Assembly (NCBI GenBank): GCA_964447335.1
Contig: CAYUSA010000008.1
Location: 5,643-69,642 of the forward strand
Reading direction: 5' to 3'
Length of the DNA stretch: 64,000 nt
From: HRBIN12 sp964447335
Lineage (GTDB): Bacteria > Actinomycetota > UBA4738 > HRBIN12
This document shows positions 48,211 to 55,458 of the stretch, piece by piece. Numbering within the stretch: position 1 is the first letter of the stretch; every line of letters starts with the position of its first letter. Under the pieces are notes generated by a model, which did not search any database, was not told the origin of the DNA, and worked only from the letters and a program-made list of their open reading frames with translations. A program made the position numbers and the translations under genes.

Positions 48211-50547
48211 ATGCCCGACTGGCTCGACGCCGTCCGCGCCGCCGCCGCGGCCGCGCCCCCACCCACGGAGGGCGAGCTCACGCTCCCCGGCCTCACGGAC
48301 CCCGTCGAGGTCCTGCGCGACCCCTGGGGGGTCCCGCACGTCTACGCCGCGAACCCCGACGACCTGTTCCGCGCGCAGGGGTTCGTCGTGGCGTCGGAGC
48401 GCCTCTTCCAGATCGACTTCCTGCTCCGCCTCGCGAACGGCCGGCTCGCGGGGATGATCGGGGACCTCGGCCTCGCCTCGGACCGGTTCGCGCGAACGGT
48501 CGGCTGGAACCGCGCAGGCACGCGGATCGCGGCCGGCTGGGACGAGGAGTCGCGCCGCATGACCTCGGCGTTCCGCGACGGCGCGAGGGCCTGGCTCCAC
48601 GCCATGGCAGCGCCGCCGGTCGAGTACGCGGTGCTCGGCCTCGCCCCGGACCTGCCCGAGGACGACGCCTCGTGGGCCGCCGGGAGCGTGTGGATCGCGT
48701 GGACCCTGAGCGGGAACTGGGACGAGGAGCTCCTGCGTGCCGAGATCGCCGAGCGCCTCGGCCCCGAGGCCATCCGCGACCTGTTCCCGGACCTGCCGGA
48801 GCACCCGGCCTTCCCCGTCGCCGGGCGGCGGGCCGGCCTCTCGGGACTCGACCTGCTGCGCGAGGCGCCGGACCGAGCACCGGGCCAGGGCTCGAACAAC
48901 TGGGTCGTGTCCGGCTCGCGGAGCACGACCGGCAAGCCGCTCCTCGCGAACGATCCGCACCTCGCCGTGCTCACGCCGTCGATCTGGATCGAGTGCCACC
49001 TGTCGGCACCGGGCTACGAGGCCGCCGGCGTGTGCCTCCCGTTCGCGCCCGGCGTCGTCATCGGGCGGACCGCTCGACACGCGTGGGGGTTCACGAACGT
49101 CGGGGGTGACACCCAGGACCTGTACCTCGAGCGGCTGAACGAGGATCGCACCGCCGCCGAGTTCGAGGGCTCGTGGGAGCCGCTCACAGTCCACCGCGAG
49201 GAGATCTCGGTCCGCGGCCGCGACGAGCCCGAGGTGCTCGAGGTCCGAGAGACGCGCCACGGCCCGATCCTGGACTCCTACGTCGTCGGCATCGCCCAGC
49301 CCGATGTGGTGGAGGGCGGCATCCGCCAGACCTACGCGCTCCGGTGGACCGGGGCCGAGTGCACGATCGCGCCCGCGACCCTCGCACGGATCGCGGCGGC
49401 GACGAGCTTCGAGACGTTCCGCGAGGCCGTGCGCGGATGGGAGGCGCCCGGCCAGAACATGCTCTACGCCGACGAGGACGGGGCGATCGGATACCAGTGC
49501 ACCGGCCGCTACCCCGTGCGCCGGAGCGGCGACGGCACGATGCCCGTCCCCGGCTGGACCGCCGAGCACGAGTGGGACGGCTGGATCGCGTTCGAGGACC
49601 TGCCGTGGGACCTCGACCCGCCGCAGGGCTACCTCGCCACCGCCAACAACCGCATCCACGGTCCCGACTACCCCCACCTCATCGGCCACGACTTCACGCC
49701 GCCCGCCCGGATCCGCCGGATCGGGCAGCTGCTGGATGCCACGCCCGTCCACTCCCCCGAGACCTTCGCCGCGATGCAGGCAGACACCGTGTCGATCCCG
49801 GCGCGGGAGCTCGCGACGATCCTCGCGGGCGTGGAGCCGGCCGACGAGCGGCAGCGCTCCGCGATCGCCCTGCTCGGGGGATGGGACGGCGACCTGTCCG
49901 CCGACTCGAGCGCGGCGTGCGTGTACGAGGCCTGGTGCCACCACGTCGCCGAGCTCACCCTGCGTCCGGCCCTCGGCGACGAGCTCTTCACGCACGGCTA
50001 CGGTCGCGCGAGCTCGACCGGCGGGTGGCGCGCGCTCGTGCTCCCCCACCTGCTCGCGACGCCGACCGCCCGATGGTTCGGGCAGGACGGCGAGGCCTCG
50101 CGCGACGAGGTGCTGCGCCGAGCTCTCGATGCCGCGCTCGACGAGCTCGAGGAGCTCCTCGGCCCAGGTCCCGCGGCCTGGCGCTGGGGGGACCTCCACC
50201 GCGTGACCTTCGCCGGGCCACTCGCCGCGTTCCCCGGCCTCGGCGAGCTGTTCACGGCCGGCGTCGTGGAGAAGGGGGGCGACGACGACACGATCGACCA
50301 GGGCGCGTACGAGCCCGAACGCCGGTACGGCGCCGTCGTCATCGCCTCATGGCGGCAGATCCAGGACCTCGCCGATCCGGACGGCTCGGTCGGGGCACAC
50401 ACGACCGGGCAGTCCGGTCATCCGGCGTCGCCGCACTGGAACGACCTCGTGCCGCTCTGGTCGGCCGGCGAGCGCCACCCCCTGCCGTTCACGCGGCCGG
50501 CGGTCGAGGCGGTCGCGACGACCGCGATGACCCTCGTGCCGCGGTAA
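48211..50547 (+). CDS. Penicillin acylase-family Ntn hydrolase
   Basis: Protein of 778 residues. The precursor layout is alpha chain, spacer, then a beta chain starting at the nucleophile Ser228 in GQGSNNWVVSGSRSTTGKPLLANDPH. Calcium and oxyanion regions follow (YADEDGAIGYQCTGRYPVR). No signal peptide is visible, so it is probably cytoplasmic, unlike classical penicillin G acylases. Members hydrolyse amides such as acyl-homoserine lactones, cyclic lipopeptides or antibiotics. The substrate is unknown. crgA follows after 11 bases. Confidence 0.9.
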   Translation: MPDWLDAVRAAAAAAPPPTEGELTLPGLTDPVEVLRDPWGVPHVYAANPDDLFRAQGFVVASERLFQIDFLLRLANGRLAGMIGDLGLASDRFARTVGWNRAGTRIAAGWDEESRRMTSAFRDGARAWLHAMAAPPVEYAVLGLAPDLPEDDASWAAGSVWIAWTLSGNWDEELLRAEIAERLGPEAIRDLFPDLPEHPAFPVAGRRAGLSGLDLLREAPDRAPGQGSNNWVVSGSRSTTGKPLLANDPHLAVLTPSIWIECHLSAPGYEAAGVCLPFAPGVVIGRTARHAWGFTNVGGDTQDLYLERLNEDRTAAEFEGSWEPLTVHREEISVRGRDEPEVLEVRETRHGPILDSYVVGIAQPDVVEGGIRQTYALRWTGAECTIAPATLARIAAATSFETFREAVRGWEAPGQNMLYADEDGAIGYQCTGRYPVRRSGDGTMPVPGWTAEHEWDGWIAFEDLPWDLDPPQGYLATANNRIHGPDYPHLIGHDFTPPARIRRIGQLLDATPVHSPETFAAMQADTVSIPARELATILAGVEPADERQRSAIALLGGWDGDLSADSSAACVYEAWCHHVAELTLRPALGDELFTHGYGRASSTGGWRALVLPHLLATPTARWFGQDGEASRDEVLRRALDAALDELEELLGPGPAAWRWGDLHRVTFAGPLAAFPGLGELFTAGVVEKGGDDDTIDQGAYEPERRYGAVVIASWRQIQDLADPDGSVGAHTTGQSGHPASPHWNDLVPLWSAGERHPLPFTRPAVEAVATTAMTLVPR

Positions 50548-50550
50548 CAT
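50545..50550 (+). promoter_or_regulatory. -10 box TAACAT, probable leaderless promoter of crgA
   Basis: TAACAT overlaps the end of the acylase gene and ends eight bases before the crgA ATG at 50559. Confidence 0.5.
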
Positions 50551-50558
50551 CCCCGGCG

Positions 50559-50804
50559 ATGCCGAAGTCAAAGCCCCGCCAGCGCGACCGCCGCCGTCCG
50601 TACGCGGCGCCGCCCCCGAAGAAGAAGCCGAAGGCCAGTCCTCGCTGGTACGGCGTCCTGGTGATCGGTCTCATGGGCGTCGGGGTCGCGATGATCGTCC
50701 TGAACTACATGGGCATCCTGCCGGGCGACACGCGGCAGTTCTGGCTCTGGCTCGGGCTCGGCCTGATCGCCGGGGGCTTCATCGCCGCCACCCAGTGGCG
50801 CTGA
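50559..50804 (+). CDS. crgA: Cell division protein CrgA
   Basis: Small membrane protein of 81 residues with a basic N-terminus (PKSKPRQRDRRR), a Pro/Lys linker and two helices (about 32-50 and 60-78) ending in TQWR. CrgA is an actinobacterial septum and pole protein that recruits class B PBPs and controls FtsZ assembly. It is separated here from the pknB/pbpA operon, to which it is often close in actinobacteria. Confidence 0.85.
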   Translation: MPKSKPRQRDRRRPYAAPPPKKKPKASPRWYGVLVIGLMGVGVAMIVLNYMGILPGDTRQFWLWLGLGLIAGGFIAATQWR

Positions 50805-50820
50805 GCTCAGGCCCGCGAAT

Positions 50821-50894
50821 CACAACCCTGTAACTTTCCACACCGTCGTCCACACCTGTGGGTTGTGACCGGGCATGAGCCGAGATGTGGACAA
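50821..50894. other. Cluster of DnaA-box-like sequences with an inverted repeat
   Basis: CTTTCCACA (50834-50842), TCGTCCACA (50846-50854) and TGTGGACAA (50886-50894, the reverse of TTGTCCACA) resemble actinobacterial DnaA boxes; only the last is a perfect match. CACAACCC (50821-50828) and GGGTTGTG (50860-50867) form an inverted repeat around the first two. The stretch is intergenic. No dnaA, dnaN, rpmH or parAB is near, so a chromosomal origin is unlikely; a DnaA-binding or titration site is conceivable. Confidence 0.35.
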
Positions 50895-50965
50895 ACCCGT
50901 CCGAACGGTGGAGAACCGGGGGACCCACGGTGCACGGGCGCTCGGGTTCGGGGGATAAGCCTCGG

Positions 50966-51229
50966 CTACGGCGACGAGCCCGGCGAGCGCCGGACGACCT
51001 CCATCGGCTCGCCGCAGTGACGAGGGATCTGGAGCTCGCCGAGCCGGGTCACCTGGAACTCGGTCCCGCACTCCCGGCAGACGAGGTGGACCTCGAGCTC
51101 CTGGACGTCCTCGATCTCGGGGCGTTCCCTCGGGCCGGGCCCGGACGCCGCCCGGAGCGCCATGATGCCGACCCACGCGATCACCACAGCCATCACGATC
51201 GCCGAGAGCACGACGAGGATGATCTCCAC
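50966..51229 (-). CDS. Membrane-anchored zinc-ribbon protein
   Basis: Protein of 87 residues, GTG start. A single helix (about 2-25, EIILVVLSAIVMAVVIAWVGIMAL) leads to a C-terminal zinc ribbon with CRECGTEF and PRHCGEPM, three cysteines and a nearby His that could complete the site. It may be a regulatory FmdB-like ribbon. A TAGACT box seven bases before the GTG implies a leaderless message. Function unknown. Confidence 0.72.
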   Translation of the reverse strand: MEIILVVLSAIVMAVVIAWVGIMALRAASGPGPRERPEIEDVQELEVHLVCRECGTEFQVTRLGELQIPRHCGEPMEVVRRSPGSSP

Positions 51230-51236
51230 GGCAAGG

Positions 51237-51242
51237 AGTCTA
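51237..51242 (-). promoter_or_regulatory. -10 box TAGACT, probable leaderless promoter of the zinc-ribbon gene
   Basis: On the minus strand TAGACT ends seven bases before the GTG at 51229. Confidence 0.55.
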
Positions 51243-51508
51243 CGCAGCGGGCCCGCGCGACCCGTCTCGACCGCTCGCGCCGGCCTCGCCGGGAGCCCGC
51301 TGCCGAGATGTCCAACGGACCCTCCCGCTGCGGGCCATTCGGCCTCTCGACGCACCGCGCACGTTCGCCAGTCTTGCTCCGTAGCCGTTCTCGCTGGGGA
51401 GGCTTGATACATCGACGAAGCCGCTGTTCGATAGGTATCTGGGCGGCACCGGGCCGGACCCGGCGGCCGCCTCGTTCATCCGCTCGAGGGCCGACTGGAG
51501 GACACCGC

Positions 51509-52870
51509 ATGAGTGAGTTCGTCAACAAGCTGATGGCCGACGTGACGGCGAAGAATCCGGGCGAGCCCGAGTTCCATCAGGCCGTCCAGGAGGTCGCAGA
51601 GTCCGTCGAGCTGGTGCTCGACCGCAACCCGAAGTACCGCGAGATGAAGGTCCTCGAGCGCATCATCGAGCCCGAGCGCGTGATCATGTTCCGCGTCCCG
51701 TGGGTGGACGACCAAGGCGAGGTCCAGGTCAACAAGGGCTACCGCGTCGAGATGAACAGCGCGATCGGCCCCTACAAGGGCGGCCTGCGCTTCCACCCGA
51801 CCGTGTACCTCGGCATGCTCAAGTTCCTCGCGTTCGAGCAGGTCTTCAAGAACGCCCTCACGACGCTCCCGATGGGCGGCGGCAAGGGTGGATCGAACTT
51901 CGACCCGAAGGGCAAGAGCGACGGCGAGGTCATGCGCTTCACGCAGTCGTTCATGACCGAGCTCTCGCGGCACATCGGGCAGTTCACCGACGTGCCCGCC
52001 GGCGACATCGGCGTGGGCGGCCGCGAGATCGGCTTCCTGTTCGGCCAGTACAAGCGGATCCGCAACGAGTTCGTCGGCGTCCTGACGGGCAAGGGCATCG
52101 ACTGGGGCGGCTCGCTCATCCGTCCCGAGGCGACGGGCTACGGGGCCGTCTACTTCGCCGAGGAGATGCTCGAGACGCGGAGCGAGACGCTCGAGGGCAA
52201 GACCGCCCTCGTGTCCGGGAGCGGCAACGTGGCCCAGTTCGCGTCCGAGAAGCTGCTGGATTTCGGCGCGAAGCCCATCACCCTCTCGGACTCGGGCGGC
52301 GTGGTCCACGACCCGGCCGGCATCGACCGCGAGAAGCTCGCGTACATCATGGACCTGAAGAACGTGCAGCGCGGGCGCATCAGCGAGTACGCGGAGAAGT
52401 TCCCGGGCGTCACGTTCATCCCGGCGGACCCGAAGGCCGACCACAACCCGCTGTGGGACATCCCCGCGGACACGGCCTTCCCGAGCGCCACGCAAAACGA
52501 GATCAACGCGAAGGACGCCGCGAACCTGCTGAACAACGGCGTGTACGTGGTGAGCGAGGGCGCGAACATGCCCACGGTCCCCGACGGGATCCAGCAGTTC
52601 GTCTCGGCCGGCATCCTGTACGGCCCCGGCAAGGCCGCGAACGCCGGTGGCGTCGCGACCTCGGGCCTGGAGATGTCGCAGAACAGCCTCCGCCTCGCGT
52701 GGACGCGCGAGGAGGTCGACGCCCGCCTGCACGGCATCATGAAGGCGATCCACAAGCAGGCGAAGGACACGGCCGAGGAGTACGGCACGCCCGGCAACTA
52801 CGTGAACGGCGCGAACATCGCCGGTTTCGTCAAGATCGCCGACGCGATGCTCGACCAGGGCATCGTCTAG
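51509..52870 (+). CDS. gdhA: Glutamate dehydrogenase, NADP type
   Basis: Hexameric enzyme of 453 residues that fixes ammonium onto 2-oxoglutarate. ATG at 51509 follows CTGGAGGAC. The catalytic region is YKGGLRFHPTVYLGMLKFLAFEQVFKNALTTLPMGGGKGGSNFDPKGKSD with the substrate and catalytic lysines, and DVPAGDIGVGGREIGFLFGQYK follows. The nucleotide-binding fold opens at VSGSGNVAQFA. It has the 440-450 residue length of the S50-I NADP family. A PII gene lies 126 bases downstream, suggesting nitrogen control. Confidence 0.95.
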   Translation: MSEFVNKLMADVTAKNPGEPEFHQAVQEVAESVELVLDRNPKYREMKVLERIIEPERVIMFRVPWVDDQGEVQVNKGYRVEMNSAIGPYKGGLRFHPTVYLGMLKFLAFEQVFKNALTTLPMGGGKGGSNFDPKGKSDGEVMRFTQSFMTELSRHIGQFTDVPAGDIGVGGREIGFLFGQYKRIRNEFVGVLTGKGIDWGGSLIRPEATGYGAVYFAEEMLETRSETLEGKTALVSGSGNVAQFASEKLLDFGAKPITLSDSGGVVHDPAGIDREKLAYIMDLKNVQRGRISEYAEKFPGVTFIPADPKADHNPLWDIPADTAFPSATQNEINAKDAANLLNNGVYVVSEGANMPTVPDGIQQFVSAGILYGPGKAANAGGVATSGLEMSQNSLRLAWTREEVDARLHGIMKAIHKQAKDTAEEYGTPGNYVNGANIAGFVKIADAMLDQGIV

Positions 52871-52904
52871 CACACGCACGCAGGGCTGCGGCCGGTCGTC
52901 GATC

Positions 52905-52920
52905 CGGCGGCCGGCCGCCG
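52905..52920. terminator. 16-bp perfect palindrome after gdhA, possible terminator
   Basis: CGGCGGCCGGCCGCCG is fully self-complementary, 35 bases after the gdhA stop, followed by TCTTGTG. With another GC-rich stretch just upstream (CTGCGGCCGG) it could form a hairpin that ends gdhA transcripts before glnB. No long T-run is present. Confidence 0.35.
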
Positions 52921-52996
52921 TCTTGTGCGGAACCGGCCCCGCGGGGTACAACGGGGCCTCCATATCGGTGGGGGCCGAGCGGAAAGGGATCCCGCC

Positions 52997-53338
52997 ATGA
53001 AGAAGATCGAGTGCTACATCCAGCCGTTCGACTTCGACACTGTCGCGCGAGCGATGGCCGTCGAGGGCGTCGTCGGCATGAGCGTCACCGAGGTCAAGGG
53101 CTTCGGCGTGCAGCGCGGGTTCCGCCTGGGCGAGGACCCGCCCCCCGGCGACTACATCTTCCACCCGAAGATGAAGGTGGAGATGGTCGTCGCGGACGAA
53201 GACGTTGAACGGATCATCGAGGCCATCAAGGGCTCGCTGAAGAGCCACATGATCGGCGAGGGCAAGATCTTCGTGACGGCCGTCGACGACGCGATCCGGA
53301 CGCGGACCGGCGAGCGCGGCAGGGACGCGATCCGCTAG
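52997..53338 (+). CDS. PII-type nitrogen regulatory protein with altered T-loop
   Basis: Small trimeric signal protein of 113 residues. It opens MKKIECYIQPFDFDTVARAM and keeps VTEVKGFGVQRG (with the Gln39 equivalent that contacts 2-oxoglutarate-Mg-ATP) and IGEGKIFVTAVDDAIRTRTGERG (B-loop and C-loop, ATP binding). In the T-loop the residue aligned with Tyr51, the usual site of uridylylation or adenylylation, is Glu, and the loop is Pro-rich (GEDPPPGDY). So it probably signals only by ligand binding. AAAGGGAT lies before the ATG. No amtB or glnD is next to it; gdhA precedes it. Confidence 0.85.
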   Translation: MKKIECYIQPFDFDTVARAMAVEGVVGMSVTEVKGFGVQRGFRLGEDPPPGDYIFHPKMKVEMVVADEDVERIIEAIKGSLKSHMIGEGKIFVTAVDDAIRTRTGERGRDAIR

Positions 53339-53487
53339 GACCAGCGCTACGGGTCCCGATACCGGGCCCAGATCTCGTGCTTGCTCGCTGCTCCGCGGGC
53401 TGACGTAGTAGAGGACCCGCACGCCCTCGCGCGCCCGAGGCACCCGTGAACAGGATCACCTCCCCATCATGCCGCTTCCGGCGCGAT

Positions 53488-53513
53488 GGAACCCATGCGA
53501 ACGGTCGGGCGTC
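53488..53513 (+). promoter_or_regulatory. ECF-type promoter, GGAACC-N16-CGTC
   Basis: GGAACC (53488-53493), a 16-base spacer and CGTC (53510-53513) match the ECF sigma (SigE-like) promoter consensus. It lies 12 bases before the ATG at 53526 of an ECF sigma gene, pointing to autoregulation and fixing the start there rather than at 53469. Confidence 0.65.
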
Positions 53514-53525
53514 TTGCGCTTCGAG

Positions 53526-54050
53526 ATGATGGACGCCGTGACGACGGACGCCCCCGTGGGGGTCGAGCGTTCCGAGGGAGGGCTCGACGAGCTGTACCGG
53601 CGACACGTGGACGACGCGCTCGGCCTCGCGTACCTGCTCACCGGAGACCGGGCACTCGCAGAGGATCTCGTCCAGGACGCGTTCGTGAGGGTGCTGGGAC
53701 GGTTCCACGACCTGCGCAGCCGTGATGCCTTCTGGTGGTACCTCCGCCGCACGATCGTGAACCTGTCGAACTCCTACTTCCGCCGCCGCCGGGTTGAACG
53801 GGCGTGGCTCGAGCGCCAGCGCCCCGAGACCGCCGCTCCCCCCGGCCCCGACCTCGGGGAGCGCGACCGGATCCTCGCAGCCCTCATGACGCTCCGGCCC
53901 GAGCAGCGCACGGCCGTCGTGCTCCGCTACTACGAGGACCTGACCGAGGCCGACACCGCCGAGGCGCTCGGCCGGCCGATCGGCACGGTGAAGTCGATGG
54001 TGTCCCGCGGGATGGACCGACTGCGCGAGGAGTTGGGTGACGATGCCTGA
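53526..54050 (+). CDS. ECF sigma factor, SigE/SigM-like
   Basis: Sigma factor of 174 residues. Region 2 (about 18-85) has LDELYRRHVDDALGLAYLLTG and AEDLVQDAFVRVLGRFHDLR with WWYLRRTIVNL, and region 4 (about 115-168) has LMTLRPEQRTAVVLRYYEDLTEADTAEALGRPIGTVKSMVSRGMDRLR. This is the SigE family (ECF41/SigE-like) arrangement common in actinobacteria. ATG at 53526 is supported by the ECF promoter just upstream. The next gene starts before its stop, so the two are co-translated. Confidence 0.9.
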   Translation: MMDAVTTDAPVGVERSEGGLDELYRRHVDDALGLAYLLTGDRALAEDLVQDAFVRVLGRFHDLRSRDAFWWYLRRTIVNLSNSYFRRRRVERAWLERQRPETAAPPGPDLGERDRILAALMTLRPEQRTAVVLRYYEDLTEADTAEALGRPIGTVKSMVSRGMDRLREELGDDA

Positions 54051-55455
54051 TCTCGAGACCCGTCTGCCCGAGCTGCTCCGCCACGCCGCTGGAGGTTCGC
54101 AGCCCGACCTCTCCTTCAATCGTCGCGCGCTCCGTCGCGCCCGCCGTCGCCGGGCCCTGAACGCTTCGATGGCTGGGCTGGCGGCGATCGCGCTGGTCGC
54201 CGGCACCGTGCTCGGCGCTCGGGGCCTCATGCGCTCGAACGGCACGAGCCCCTTGGACGAGGGTCCGACCCCCGGCCCGGGTGTCGTGACGACGCCCCTG
54301 CGCGCGATCTGGCCCGAAACCACGGCCGAGGCGCTCGGCGCCGCGCAGGTGCGTGCGGACGTTGGCGAGGTCGCCTGGCGTCTGGACCCCGTGCAGACCG
54401 CGGCCGCCTTCGCGACCGACGTCCTCGGCTGGGACGCGACCGACGTCCAGGCCGAGGAGACGGGTCGCCCGCGTTCCGGCACGGCGTTCGTGTCGATCTC
54501 GAACCTCGGGCTCGGCCCCGCCGAGGGCGCATCAACCCCCGCACCGCCCGAAACCGTCGTCACGCTCCAGCGACTCGGCGAGACCGGGGAGACCGGCGTG
54601 TGGTCCGTGACCCTCGCCGACACCCGGCACATCGAGATCGTGAGCTTCAACCAGCCGGCCGGCCAGGTCTTCCCCGTCGGATACCTCACCGATGTCCTTG
54701 AGGAGTGGCAGCTCGGCATCTGGCCGATCGTGGAGGGGCACCTGGTCGTCGAGGGCATCACCACAGAGGGCACCGGCGGCCGCGTGCAGCTCGACGGCTC
54801 GAGCTTCAGCGCCTCGCTGCAGGTGCCCCCTGAGCTCATCCCCGAGGGCACGACCATCATCGGCATCCTGCTCGGGCTCTGGGATCCGGAGGGCACGATC
54901 GTGGCCGCGGAGGCCTTCCCCTACGCCGTCACGACGCTCGGCTGGGGCCCCACCGGCGCGACGGGCGCAACAGGCTCGGGCGCCACAGGATCCACCGGCT
55001 CCGGTCTCACCGGCGCGACCGGTCCGGTCCCCGAGGTCTCGGCCGCGGCGCTCGCCACGCGGGATGCGATCGCCATCGCCGCGGAGACCCGGGACTTCGA
55101 CACGCTCGAGGCGCTCATCGACCCCGACCACTTCTCCTACAACTTCGACGACGGCAGCAACCCGGTCCCGGTGTGGCGCACGGACCCGGCGGTGCTCGAC
55201 ACGCTCGCGACGATCCTGCAGATGCCCTTCACGACGACGGAGGCCGCGGGCGTCGGCACGACCTACGTGTGGCCGTCGCTCACCGACGCCGATCTCGCGG
55301 CCCTCACCCCGGACGAGTCCGTCATGCTCGAGACGCTCGGCACCACCGATGCCAACGTGCAGGCGATGCTCGACGCCTTCGGGGGGTACGCGGGTCCGCG
55401 CACGGGCATCGCCGAGGACGGGACCTGGCTCTTCTACGCGATCGGCGGCGACTGA
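54043..55455 (+). CDS. Membrane protein with collagen-like linker, partner of the ECF sigma
   Basis: Protein of 470 residues. The N-terminus (about 1-38) is short and basic (NRRALRRARRRRAL), followed by one membrane helix (about 42-62) and a large external part. A Gly-x-Thr collagen-like stretch (about 305-328: GPTGATGATGSG, then GATGSTGSGLTGATG) separates a beta-rich middle domain (about 85-300) from a C-terminal domain (about 330-470). Position after the sigma suggests an anti-sigma factor, but the basic N-terminus has no zinc motif; it could regulate the sigma by another route or be its output. ATG at 54043 overlaps the sigma gene by eight bases. Confidence 0.7.
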   Translation: MPDLETRLPELLRHAAGGSQPDLSFNRRALRRARRRRALNASMAGLAAIALVAGTVLGARGLMRSNGTSPLDEGPTPGPGVVTTPLRAIWPETTAEALGAAQVRADVGEVAWRLDPVQTAAAFATDVLGWDATDVQAEETGRPRSGTAFVSISNLGLGPAEGASTPAPPETVVTLQRLGETGETGVWSVTLADTRHIEIVSFNQPAGQVFPVGYLTDVLEEWQLGIWPIVEGHLVVEGITTEGTGGRVQLDGSSFSASLQVPPELIPEGTTIIGILLGLWDPEGTIVAAEAFPYAVTTLGWGPTGATGATGSGATGSTGSGLTGATGPVPEVSAAALATRDAIAIAAETRDFDTLEALIDPDHFSYNFDDGSNPVPVWRTDPAVLDTLATILQMPFTTTEAAGVGTTYVWPSLTDADLAALTPDESVMLETLGTTDANVQAMLDAFGGYAGPRTGIAEDGTWLFYAIGGD

Positions 55456-55458
55456 GCG

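Noticed and set aside
50821..50960. Chromosomal replication origin
   Set aside because: Only three DnaA-like boxes, one perfect, no AT-rich unwinding region, and no dnaA, dnaN, rpmH or parAB nearby.
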